Source: Nocardioidaceae bacterium | GTDB lineage: Bacteria; Actinomycetota; Actinomycetes; Propionibacteriales; Nocardioidaceae | Assembly (NCBI GenBank): GCA_020438665.1 | Contig: JAGQUE010000266.1 | Location: 1 to 13,178 of the forward strand | Length of the DNA: 13,178 nt | Direction of reading: 5' to 3' | Part shown: positions 1 through 6,590 of the stretch, piece by piece | Numbering within the stretch: the stretch's first letter is position 1 | Layout: the number at the start of each line of letters is the position of its first letter | Notes under the pieces: model-generated | The model's input: the letters and a program-made list of their open reading frames with translations, nothing else | What the model was told of the DNA's origin: nothing | Database searches by the model: none | Translations under genes and position numbers: made by a program

Positions 1-228
1 CTGACCCCGAAGGAGTTCGACCTCCTCGTGTTCCTCGCCGTCGATGCCGGTGCGGTCCGCAGCCGGGACGAGATCATCCGGGAGGTCTGGGACGAGCACT
101 GGTGGGGGTCGACGAAGACCCTCGACGTCCACGTCGCCTCGCTCCGCAGGAAGCTGCGCCCCGACATCATCGAGACCGTCCGGTCCGTCGGCTACCGGCT
201 CGTCGTGCTCGACACCGACCCGCGATGA
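1..228 (+). CDS. OmpR/PhoB-family response regulator, C-terminal DNA-binding end (5' truncated by window)
   Basis: The frame is open from base 1 and opens with LTPKEFDLLVFLA, the start of the winged-helix DNA-binding domain of OmpR/PhoB regulators. The recognition-helix and wing signature follows (TKTLDVHVASLRRKL, then ETVRSVGYRL), so the visible 75 residues are essentially a whole Trans_reg_C domain. The phospho-receiver domain must lie upstream of the window. The stop TGA (226-228) overlaps the ATG of the sensor kinase in an ATGA, so the two are translationally coupled and should form a cognate pair. An internal ATG at 28 lies inside the domain and is not the true start. The family binds DNA after aspartate phosphorylation. 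The regulon cannot be told from this fragment. Confidence 0.93.
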   Translation: MTPKEFDLLVFLAVDAGAVRSRDEIIREVWDEHWWGSTKTLDVHVASLRRKLRPDIIETVRSVGYRLVVLDTDPR

Positions 229-1598
229 CCCGACGCCTGATCGTCGGCTACCTGGCGATCACCGTGGTCGTGCTCGTCCTGCTCGAGGTGCCCTTCGGCA
301 TCTACTACGGCCAGCGCGAACGGGACCGCCTCACCGCGGCGGTCGAGCGCGACGCGTCGGTGATCGCCACCTTCTACGAGGAGAACCTCGAGAACGGGAC
401 CGTTCCGGACCCGCTGCCGGCCGACGACTACGCCGAACGGACGGGGGCCCGGGTCGTGGTCGTCGACGGTCGAGGTATCTCCATCGTCGACACCGGGGCA
501 TCCACGCCCCGCGACTTCTCGACCCGACCCGAGATCCGCACCGCGCTGGCCGGTCACCGGGCGACGGGCACCCGCGGCTCGGAGACGCTCGGGTCCGACC
601 TGCTCTACGTGGCCGTCCCGGTCGCGTCGGAGGGCGTCGTGCACGGCGCGGTGCGCCTCACGCTCGACACCGACGAGGTGAACGCGAACGTCCACCGCTT
701 CTGGTGGGGGCTGGCGGCGATCGGCGCCGTGGTGCTCGCGGCGATGGGCCTGGTCGGTCGGTTGATCGCCCGCTCGGTGACCCTGCCGCTGCGCCGCCTG
801 AACGACGCCGCCCAGAGGTACGGCGCCGGCGATCTCACGGTCGACCCCGGGGTCGAGGTCGGCCCACCCGAGCTGCGGGAGCTGTCGGCGACGATGGCCA
901 CGATGGCCGCCCAGCTCGACGCGATGATCGACGAGCAACGCCTCTTCGTCGCGGACGCGTCGCACCAGCTCCGCACGCCGCTCACCGTGCTCCGCCTCCG
1001 GCTCGAGAACCTCCAGGCGCAGCTCGACGACGAGGAGGGCGAGCAGGTCGACGCAGCGATCGACGAGATCGACCGCCTCGCCGCGCTCGTGACCGACCTG
1101 CTCCACCTGGCCCGGGCCGACCGCCGGGCCCCGGCCGAGGCGCAGGATCTCACCGCGTTGACCGGCGATCGCGTCGACACCTGGACCGCGGTCGCCGAGG
1201 GGGCGGGCGTGACCCTCCGCGTCGACCTGCCGGACGGGGTGGTCACGGCCAGCGCCGTGCCCGGGGCGATCGAGCAGATCCTCGACAACGTCCTCGACAA
1301 CGCCATCGGGGTCTCACCGCCCGGCTCGACCGTCGTCGTGGCGGTCGAACCGGGGACGACCACCCACCGCCTGGTCGTGATCGACGAGGGGCCGGGGCTG
1401 TCCGACGCCGACAAGGCCCACGCCACCGGCCGCTTCTGGCGTGGGAGCACGACCCGGCCCGGCACCGGGCTCGGGTTGGCCATCGTTCGGTCGCTGGCCA
1501 CCGCCTCGGCGGGTTCGGTCGAGCTGGCCGACGCACCCGGCGGCGGGCTCCGTGTCATCGTGGCGTTCCCCGCGGCAACGGCGTTCTCGCTTGGGTAG
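225..1598 (+). CDS. Two-component sensor histidine kinase (HAMP, HisKA, HATPase_c)
   Basis: This 457-residue membrane kinase begins at the ATG overlapping the regulator stop; a longer in-frame extension would run into the regulator gene. Order: transmembrane segment 1 (about 5-27), an extracytoplasmic sensor region (about 28-158), transmembrane segment 2 (about 160-182), a HAMP linker (about 183-235), then the dimerisation helix with H-box DASHQLRTPL and phospho-acceptor His247. The ATP-binding domain follows: N-box LDNVLDNAI (about 353-361), G1 DEGPGLS (387-393), F-box RFWRG (403-407) and G2 GTGLGLAI (413-420). All catalytic boxes are intact. It should autophosphorylate and pass phosphate to the regulator encoded just upstream. 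The signal is unknown; the sensor region of about 130 residues matches no domain I recognise. Every Tyr codon is TAC, as in the other left-block genes apart from the methyltransferase and MerR. Confidence 0.95.
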   Translation: MTRRLIVGYLAITVVVLVLLEVPFGIYYGQRERDRLTAAVERDASVIATFYEENLENGTVPDPLPADDYAERTGARVVVVDGRGISIVDTGASTPRDFSTRPEIRTALAGHRATGTRGSETLGSDLLYVAVPVASEGVVHGAVRLTLDTDEVNANVHRFWWGLAAIGAVVLAAMGLVGRLIARSVTLPLRRLNDAAQRYGAGDLTVDPGVEVGPPELRELSATMATMAAQLDAMIDEQRLFVADASHQLRTPLTVLRLRLENLQAQLDDEEGEQVDAAIDEIDRLAALVTDLLHLARADRRAPAEAQDLTALTGDRVDTWTAVAEGAGVTLRVDLPDGVVTASAVPGAIEQILDNVLDNAIGVSPPGSTVVVAVEPGTTTHRLVVIDEGPGLSDADKAHATGRFWRGSTTRPGTGLGLAIVRSLATASAGSVELADAPGGGLRVIVAFPAATAFSLG

Positions 1599-1649
1599 CA
1601 TCACGCTCCCATCCGGCGGCCCCGGCCCCGGTCAACGCGAGGAGCCCCC

Positions 1650-2429
1650 ATGCGAGCAGTGATCGTCGGCGCGTCGAGCGGCCTCGGGCGGTGCATCGGC
1701 ACCGGCCTGGCCGAGAAGGGCGCACAGGTCGCACTCATGGGCCGACGGGCCGAGCTGCTGGCGACGGCGGCCGAGGAGGCCGGCGCGAACGCGGTGGCCA
1801 TCACCTGCGACGCCACCGACGAGGCCTCGGTCGCCGAGGCCATCGCGGCAGCCGTGGACCACTTGGGCGGCATCGACGGGCTCGTCTACACCGCCGGCAC
1901 CGCGCCCCTCGTCAAGCTGGCCGACCTCGACGTCGACACCTGGCGCCGGGCCTTCGACACCAACGTGATCGGCGCCGCCGTGGTCACCCGCGCCGCGCTT
2001 CCCCACCTCCTCGAGTCCTCCGGCACCGCGGTGTACCTGTCGTCGGTCAGCGCCTCGCAGACCCCACCCTGGCCCGGCCTCGGCGCCTACGCGACGAGCA
2101 AGGCGGCGCTCGACAAGATGGTCGACGCCTGGCGCGTCGAACACCCCGAGATCGGCTTCACCCGCCTGGTCGTGGGCGAGTGCGCCGGCGGTTCCGGCGA
2201 CTCGGTCACCCAGATGGCCTCGGCGTGGGACCTGGAGCTGGCCGCGGAGATGGTGCCGACCTGGGTGCAGCGCAACTACATGACCGGCGCACTGATGGAC
2301 GTCGCCCAGCTCGTCGCCACCGTCGACATGGTCCTCAACAGCGACGTGACCGCGAACCTGCCATCGGTCACCGTCGCGCCCCGCCTCATCACCCCGGAAG
2401 CCTTCCCCGAGTTCTCCGACGACGCCTGA
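1650..2429 (+). CDS. Classical short-chain dehydrogenase/reductase (SDR)
   Basis: The protein has 259 residues, the usual length for a classical SDR. The Rossmann cofactor loop GASSGLG is at 7-13. GRR follows the second strand at about 31-33; basic residues there usually mean NADP(H) preference. Asn105 (DTNVIG), Ser134, Tyr147 and Lys151 (AYATSKAAL) complete the catalytic tetrad, so it should be an active oxidoreductase. The start ATG is preceded by GCGAGGAG at good spacing. A TAGCAT hexamer at 1596-1601 could be its own -10, but no convincing -35 accompanies it. It lies 51 bases after the kinase gene on the same strand and may be read through from it. The substrate cannot be inferred: the C-terminal substrate loop (about 178-215) matches nothing I can name. 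Confidence 0.9.
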   Translation: MRAVIVGASSGLGRCIGTGLAEKGAQVALMGRRAELLATAAEEAGANAVAITCDATDEASVAEAIAAAVDHLGGIDGLVYTAGTAPLVKLADLDVDTWRRAFDTNVIGAAVVTRAALPHLLESSGTAVYLSSVSASQTPPWPGLGAYATSKAALDKMVDAWRVEHPEIGFTRLVVGECAGGSGDSVTQMASAWDLELAAEMVPTWVQRNYMTGALMDVAQLVATVDMVLNSDVTANLPSVTVAPRLITPEAFPEFSDDA

Positions 2430-2515
2430 TCGACACCGCGGACGGCCGTTCCGTCGAGCGAGGTCGCGACCGGAGCGATAGACACGGATCGAACGGACGT
2501 CGAAGGGAAGCCCTC

Positions 2516-2734
2516 ATGAAGTTCGCCCAGTTCATGGCCACCCCCGCCGGTCGGGGCATCCGCGTCGTCGCCGGCCTCGTGCTGATCGCCCTCGGCATCA
2601 ACATGGGAGGCGCCGGCCTGATCCTGGCTGCGCTCGGCGTGGTGGCCCTGGTCGCCGGCGCGGCCAACGTCTGCCTCATCTCCCCGCTGATCGGCGCCCC
2701 GTTCCGCGGCGGCGACGCGGCCGACGGGACCTGA
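2516..2734 (+). CDS. Small DUF2892 / YgaP-type transmembrane protein
   Basis: This is a 72-residue membrane protein with two hydrophobic helices (about 15-30 and 33-52). The family pattern is visible: a short N-terminal stretch with GR..R (about 12-16), LVLIALG, then a second helix ending in NVCLISPLIG, equivalent to the G-x-C-P-x-Y-x-x-x-G end of DUF2892. Cys53 is the conserved cysteine. In other bacteria this fold is the membrane anchor fused to rhodanese domains (YgaP) or stands alone. Here it stands alone, with no rhodanese or sulfur-metabolism gene nearby. Ribosome-binding sequence GAAGGGA sits just upstream of the ATG. It is 86 bases downstream of the SDR and converges on the methyltransferase gene with 25 bases between stops. 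The function is unknown. Confidence 0.8.
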   Translation: MKFAQFMATPAGRGIRVVAGLVLIALGINMGGAGLILAALGVVALVAGAANVCLISPLIGAPFRGGDAADGT

Positions 2735-2759
2735 GGCGACCAGCGACGCGAGGTCCGGC

Positions 2760-3515
2760 TCAGGCCGGCCGACACACCACCTGGTGCTGCGCCTCGCGGA
2801 TGGGGTCGCGCACCTCCACGACCTCCCAGCCGGTGCCATCGATCAGCGCCATCGCGTACTCGCGCGCATAGATGGCATAGGTGAGCGGCCGGGACGGATC
2901 TGCGTCGTGGAACGGAACGACGGTACGGGCCGATTGGCGCTCGGCGATCGAGAGCCCGGACTCCGGACCCCCCATCCGCCGGTCGATGATGTCGGGGAAG
3001 CTGTGACCGCCCTCGGTCAGCTCGTCGAGGAACACCGTGAAGAACAACATGCCGTCGGGACGGACGTAACGACGCAGCAACCGCAACATCACCGCGTAGT
3101 CGGTCGGTGCGAGGTGGGTGAACACCGAGAACAGGCAGATCAGATCGAAGGTCCGGTCACCGCAACCGAGGTCGGTGTCCACGCCCATCTCGGGTGCATC
3201 GGGGTTGTACAGCTCGTTGCGAACCCCCACGTGGTGGTAGCTGAAGCGGGGATCGGCGTTGTGCGTCCGGAGGTGTTCGATCACCTCCCGGTTCACGTCG
3301 GCCCCGTGGTAGCTGCCGACGGCGAGGCCGTCGTTCACGATGGCCTCGGAGAACTTGGTCCCACACCCGACGTCGAGCACGTCGACCCCAGCGAGGTCCT
3401 CGCGTCCCATCGCGTCGGCCAACAGACCGAGGAGCACGCGAGCGCTGCGACGGTGTTCCTCCTGGTCGAGGTACGCGCTTCGGTTCAGCTTCCGGGGGAC
3501 CTCGAGTCTCGCCAC
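2760..3515 (-). CDS. Class I SAM-dependent methyltransferase
   Basis: The chosen start is a GTG at 3515 preceded by AAAGGA six bases upstream, giving 251 residues. The frame is open to an ATG at 3569, which lacks a clear ribosome site and would add 18 arginine-rich residues. SAM motif I VLDVGCGT is at about 46-53 and the acidic residue ending strand 2 (GADVNREVI) at about 73. FDLICLFSVFTHL then forms the motif IV region, as in Methyltransf_25/11-type enzymes. The C-terminal part carries no substrate-specific domain that I recognise, so the target is unknown. It lies 64 bases downstream of the thiolase on the same strand, with a possible promoter in the gap. Two adjacent Tyr codons near its end are TAT, unusual for the left block. 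Confidence 0.85.
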   Translation of the reverse strand: MARLEVPRKLNRSAYLDQEEHRRSARVLLGLLADAMGREDLAGVDVLDVGCGTKFSEAIVNDGLAVGSYHGADVNREVIEHLRTHNADPRFSYHHVGVRNELYNPDAPEMGVDTDLGCGDRTFDLICLFSVFTHLAPTDYAVMLRLLRRYVRPDGMLFFTVFLDELTEGGHSFPDIIDRRMGGPESGLSIAERQSARTVVPFHDADPSRPLTYAIYAREYAMALIDGTGWEVVEVRDPIREAQHQVVCRPA

Positions 3516-3542
3516 GGCACGTCCTTTGTCGACAGCGCGGCG

Positions 3543-3569
3543 ACTGTACCCGGGTCGCCACCTCGGCAA
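3543..3569 (-). promoter_or_regulatory. Candidate promoter for the methyltransferase
   Basis: Read on the - strand, TTGCCG (3569-3564) and TACAGT (3548-3543) resemble -35 and -10 hexamers, separated by 15 bases. That spacing is short for a housekeeping promoter. It would place the start of transcription about 20 bases before the GTG start, leaving room for the AAAGGA ribosome site. It may be coincidence, and the gene could instead be read through from the thiolase. Confidence 0.25.
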
Positions 3570-3579
3570 CGGGTGACCG

Positions 3580-4797
3580 TCAGGGGGCGGGGACCTCGAC
3601 GACGACGGCGGTGGACATCCCGCCTCCGGCGCACATGGCCGCGACGCCGGTGCCGCCGCCGCGGCGGCGCAGCTCGTGGACGAGCGACACGACCATGCGG
3701 GCGCCGCTCGCCGCGATCGGGTGACCGAGGCTGCAGCCGCTCCCCGACACGTTCACGATCTCCTCGTCGATGCCGAGGATCCGCGTCGTCGCCACGCACA
3801 TCGAGGCGAACGCCTCGTTGATCTCCCACAGGTCGATGTCGGCCGTGGTCATGCCGGCGCGGTCGAGCGCCTTCTTCGCCGACTCGCTGGGGCCGGTGAG
3901 CATGATCGTCGGCTCCGAGCCGATCGACGCGAACGAGCGGATGCGCGCGCGGGGCTTCAACCCCAGCGCCTCGCCGGCCTCCTTCGAGCCGAGCAGGATG
4001 GCGGCGGCGCCGTCGACGATGCCCGACGAGTTGCCGGCGTGGTGCACGTGGGTGAGCGACTCGAGCTGCGGGTACTTCTGCACGGCCACGGCGTCGAAGC
4101 CGTAGCTGCGGCCCATCTGCTCGAACGAGGGCTTCAGCTTCGCCAGCGACTCGCGGGTGGTGCCGGGGCGCATGTACTCGTCGTGGTCGAGCACGGTGAC
4201 GCCGTTGATGTCGCGCACGGGGACGATCGACTTCGCGAAGAAGCCCGCCTCCCACGCTGCCGCCGCACGCTTCTGGCTCTCTTCGGCCAGGCCGTCGACG
4301 TCGTCGCGGGTGTGGCCGTCGAGGGTCGCGATGAGATCCGCGCTGATGCCCTGCGGCACGAAGTACGTGGCGGCGGCGACCTGCGGGTTGGTCGCCCACG
4401 GGCCGCTGGCCGAGCCCATCGGGACGCGGCTCATGCTCTCGACGCCGCCGCCGACGGTCAGCTTCGCCTGGCCGGACATGACCTGGGTGGCCGCGAGGTT
4501 GGTCGCGACCAGGCCCGAGGCGCAGAAGCGGTTGAGCTGGACGCCAGCGACCGTCTCGGGGAGCCCACCGGCCAGGGCCGCCGTCTTGGCGATGTCGCCG
4601 CCCTGGTCGCCCAGCGGCGAGACGACGCCGAGCACCAGGTCGTCGATGCGGTGGGGGTCGAGCCCGGGGTTGCGTCGGCGTACCTCGTCGAGCAGGCCCA
4701 CGACGAGGTCGACCGGCTTGACCTCGTGGAGGCTCCCCGAGGACTTGCCGCGACCGCGCGGCGTCCGGAGGTGGTCGAAGATGAAGGCGTCAGCCAT
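3580..4797 (-). CDS. Acetyl-CoA C-acyltransferase (thiolase), FadA2-like
   Basis: This is a 405-residue full-length thiolase. Nucleophile Cys92 lies in LNRFCASGL, followed by VESMSRVPMG, the GNSSGIVDGAAA loop (about 255-266), NEAFA (327-331), GHP with His359, and the second catalytic cysteine Cys389 in CAGGGMS. All catalytic residues are present. The N-terminal stretch with RTPRG and SLHEVKP, and the overall sequence, recall the mycobacterial FadA2 group; this is recognition from memory, not a search. The enzyme would cleave 3-oxoacyl-CoA with CoA in beta-oxidation, or run in reverse to condense acyl-CoAs. The ATG at 4797 has AGGAACAGGA upstream. It is divergent from a MerR regulator whose likely operator lies in this gene's promoter. 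No hydratase/dehydrogenase partner (FadB-type) is encoded in the window. Confidence 0.95.
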   Translation of the reverse strand: MADAFIFDHLRTPRGRGKSSGSLHEVKPVDLVVGLLDEVRRRNPGLDPHRIDDLVLGVVSPLGDQGGDIAKTAALAGGLPETVAGVQLNRFCASGLVATNLAATQVMSGQAKLTVGGGVESMSRVPMGSASGPWATNPQVAAATYFVPQGISADLIATLDGHTRDDVDGLAEESQKRAAAAWEAGFFAKSIVPVRDINGVTVLDHDEYMRPGTTRESLAKLKPSFEQMGRSYGFDAVAVQKYPQLESLTHVHHAGNSSGIVDGAAAILLGSKEAGEALGLKPRARIRSFASIGSEPTIMLTGPSESAKKALDRAGMTTADIDLWEINEAFASMCVATTRILGIDEEIVNVSGSGCSLGHPIAASGARMVVSLVHELRRRGGGTGVAAMCAGGGMSTAVVVEVPAP

Positions 4798-4842
4798 GGC
4801 GCGCGTCCTGTTCCTGACGGGGGACCGGCGGGGTCCGAGGGC

Positions 4843-4884
4843 TTGATCGACTGATTGTGACACCGATACTGTCACGGTCGTCAA
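4843..4884. promoter_or_regulatory. Divergent promoter region with a perfect GTGACA-N7-TGTCAC dyad
   Basis: GTGACA (4857-4862) and TGTCAC (4870-4875) form a perfect inverted repeat. On the - strand, toward the thiolase, TTGACG (4884-4879) and CACAAT (4859-4854) are -35 and -10 candidates 19 bases apart. MerR activators typically act at such long spacers by twisting the DNA, and the dyad fills most of this spacer. On the + strand, TTGATC (4843-4848) and TACTGT (4867-4872) are separated by 18 bases and would drive merR. There the dyad covers the -10, suggesting autorepression. The symmetry is seen directly; the promoter assignments are inference from position and hexamer similarity. Confidence 0.6.
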
Positions 4885-4902
4885 GACGGGAGGAGGGACG
4901 CG

Positions 4903-5655
4903 GTGGACCCGGTCGATGCCAGCATCCCCCTGGGTGGCCTCCTCACCCTGGCCGAGCTGACCAACCGCGTCGGGATGAGCGTGCGCAACGTGCGCTTCTA
5001 CACCACCCGAGGCCTCGTCCCGCCACCGATCCGGCGGGGCCGGTCGGGTTTCTACACCGCCGAGCACGTCGCCCGTCTCGAGCTCGTCCAGGAGCTCCAG
5101 GGCCATGGGTTCACCCTCGCCGCCATCGAGCGCTACCTCGCCGCAGTCCCCGAGAGCGCCAGCCCCGAGGAGATCGCCCTGCACCGCACGATGCTGGCGC
5201 CGTGGCAGGCCGAGATGCCGCTGCGCGTGGACCGCGCGGAGCTCGACGAGCGGGCGGGCCGCCGGCTCTCCGACGACGACATCGCGATCCTGGTCGCGCT
5301 CGGGGTCATCCGCGACGACGGCGACGGTCATGTCCGGATCGCGGTCGCCCAGTTCTCCGTGGGACTCGGCCTGCTGGACCTCGGCTTCCCCCGCGAGGCC
5401 GCCCAGGCGGCCGCCGAGGTCTACGCCGCCCACGGCCGCGCCATCGCCGAGGAGCTCACCTCGCTGTTCAACACCATGGTGTGGCCGGCCTACCGCCGGT
5501 CGGGCGCCTCGCCGGGGACCCTGCGGGAGGTCGTCGACCGGCTCAAGCCGCTGTCGGTCGCCTCCCTCGTGTCCGCCTATGAGCAGGCGATGGACGACAC
5601 CAAGCGGGCCGAGATCGCGCGGCGCGCGTCCCGACCAGCGGGCAAGCGCGCTTGA
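4903..5655 (+). CDS. MerR-family transcriptional regulator
   Basis: The GTG start at 4903 is preceded by GGGAGGAGGG, one of the strongest ribosome sites in the window. The 250-residue protein begins with the MerR winged helix-turn-helix (about 14-80): LAELTNRVGMSVRNVRFY, the RGLVPPP wing entry, GFYTAEHVARL and the ELQGHGFTLAAIERYL helix. The remaining 170 residues are helical and match no ligand-binding domain I can name. They lack the cysteine-rich metal-binding loop of metal sensors, so an acyl-CoA or other organic effector is more likely than a metal. The gene is transcribed divergently from the thiolase, with a shared dyad in between, so it probably regulates that gene and itself. It is the last gene with left-block codon habits (TAC in five of six Tyr codons). 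Confidence 0.92.
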   Translation: MDPVDASIPLGGLLTLAELTNRVGMSVRNVRFYTTRGLVPPPIRRGRSGFYTAEHVARLELVQELQGHGFTLAAIERYLAAVPESASPEEIALHRTMLAPWQAEMPLRVDRAELDERAGRRLSDDDIAILVALGVIRDDGDGHVRIAVAQFSVGLGLLDLGFPREAAQAAAEVYAAHGRAIAEELTSLFNTMVWPAYRRSGASPGTLREVVDRLKPLSVASLVSAYEQAMDDTKRAEIARRASRPAGKRA

Positions 5656-5737
5656 GTAAAGGTTTCGCCATCGTCACCACAACGAGACGTCTGGACCATT
5701 TCCTTTCTGGTCGAGTGGCGTTCTAATCGGAGGATCC

Positions 5738-5779
5738 GTGACCGCGCGGGCGGTGGGGCCCGTACGGCGCGGTGGCTGA
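5738..5779 (+). CDS. Possible 13-codon upstream ORF before the LamG gene
   Basis: A GTG at 5738 follows GGAGGA (5729-5734) and opens a reading frame for MTARAVGPVRRGG, ending at TGA 5777-5779, 17 bases before the LamG ATG. It is in a different frame from the LamG gene. The Shine-Dalgarno-like sequence is better than that of the LamG gene itself, though its spacing to the GTG is short. A TCTAAT hexamer at 5722-5727 could be a -10; transcripts from it would start near 5734 and lack the Shine-Dalgarno. It may be a leader peptide or chance. The surrounding 5656-5796 stretch also holds a weak GACCA-N9-TGGTC inverted repeat (5694-5712) and is otherwise unassigned. Confidence 0.2.
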   Translation: MTARAVGPVRRGG

Positions 5780-5796
5780 GGTGGGGGAACAACGCG

Positions 5797-6534
5797 ATGA
5801 AGCGTGCACTGATCAAGGCGGTGGGGCTGGGCGCCCTGGCCGCTGCAGCACCCGTGCTCATGGCGCCGTCGGCGAGCACTGCGGCCGTCTCCGCGGCGCT
5901 CACGCCGGTGATCCAGGTCGACTTCGAGATGGACGAGCCGGACGGCGCCACGGTGATGATGGACTCGTCCGGAAGTGGGCTCAGCGGCCTGATCGACCAG
6001 GCCGGACTCGACACCGGGGTCGTCTACAACGGCTCGACCGGCTATTTCTGGCCGCGTCGTGGCCCCAACGAGCCACCGGCATCGCCGGAGCGGATCATCC
6101 AGGTCGCGGACAGCCCGCTGCTCGACCCGATGAACGACACGTTCACCGTCGAGATCCGTTATCGGACCAAGGAGAAGTTCGGCAACATCATCCAGAAGGG
6201 GCAGTCGGCCTCCAAGGGCGGCCAGTGGAAGATCCAGAACCCCAAGGGCAGGCCCTCCTGCCTGTTCAAGGGCTCGATCGGCCGGGTGGCCACGCAGTCC
6301 AAGGTCGCGCTCAACGACAACGAGTGGCATGTGCTGACCTGCCTCCACGAGCCCACGCGGGTGACGATGTATGTCGACGGCGTCTATATGAACCGCAAGA
6401 ACGGCTCCACCGGGACCATCAACAACACGATCCCGATGACCATCGGCGGCAAGATCAACTGCGACCAGATCAAGGTCACCTGCGACTACTTCTCCGGGAT
6501 GATCGACTACGTCCGCATCACGCGGGGCCTCTGA
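5797..6534 (+). CDS. Secreted LamG/concanavalin A-like domain protein
   Basis: The 245-residue product begins with a Sec signal peptide: MKRALIKA, then a hydrophobic core GLGALAAAAPVLM, with likely cleavage after about residue 30 (ASTAA). The mature part is a single Laminin_G_3-type jelly roll. It opens with VDFEMDEPDG, contains the DTFTVEIRYRTKE and GNIIQKG strands (about 114-135), then NDNEWHVLTCLH and VTMYVDGVYM (about 173-198), and ends in FSGMIDYVRITRGL. Four cysteines (155, 182, 222, 229) could form two disulfides outside the cell. Such domains bind glycans or proteins, but no catalytic domain or anchor is fused here, so it is presumably released. Four of seven Tyr codons are TAT, unlike the genes to its left. 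The role is unknown. Confidence 0.85.
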   Translation: MKRALIKAVGLGALAAAAPVLMAPSASTAAVSAALTPVIQVDFEMDEPDGATVMMDSSGSGLSGLIDQAGLDTGVVYNGSTGYFWPRRGPNEPPASPERIIQVADSPLLDPMNDTFTVEIRYRTKEKFGNIIQKGQSASKGGQWKIQNPKGRPSCLFKGSIGRVATQSKVALNDNEWHVLTCLHEPTRVTMYVDGVYMNRKNGSTGTINNTIPMTIGGKINCDQIKVTCDYFSGMIDYVRITRGL

Positions 6535-6555
6535 CCGCTCACCGGTCCAACACGG

Positions 6556-6588
6556 CGTGACCCTAGCCAGCCGCTGGCTAGGGTCACG
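6556..6588 (+). promoter_or_regulatory. Palindromic leaderless promoter/operator (15-bp perfect arms)
   Basis: The arm CGTGACCCTAGCCAG (6556-6570) is repeated perfectly in inverted form at 6574-6588 with a 3-base centre. The right arm contains TAGGGT (6579-6584), a -10 hexamer exactly six bases before the ATG at 6591. The left arm contains GTGACC (6557-6562), a -35-like hexamer, with 16 bases between. There is no Shine-Dalgarno, so the transcript probably starts at the ATG. A symmetric site spanning both hexamers looks like a repressor operator. Alternatively the hairpin is a terminator for the LamG gene, but no T-run follows and it abuts the next start codon. Confidence 0.6.
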
Positions 6589-6590
6589 TC

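Noticed and set aside
44..2734. A very long arginine/proline-rich open frame on the + strand spanning the kinase and SDR genes
   Set aside because: It is an out-of-frame reading of high-GC coding sequence. Only its final 73 codons (2516-2734) are a real gene.
2735..2759. Possible bidirectional terminator between the convergent DUF2892 and methyltransferase genes
   Set aside because: The 25 bases show no convincing inverted repeat.
2784..3821. Long + strand open frame opposite the methyltransferase and thiolase
   Set aside because: It is antisense to two genes with clear catalytic motifs and shows no domain of its own.
3676..4854. Long + strand open frame antisense to the thiolase
   Set aside because: The composition is that of a shadow frame (Ala/Arg/Asp/His rich), and the thiolase on the other strand has all its motifs.
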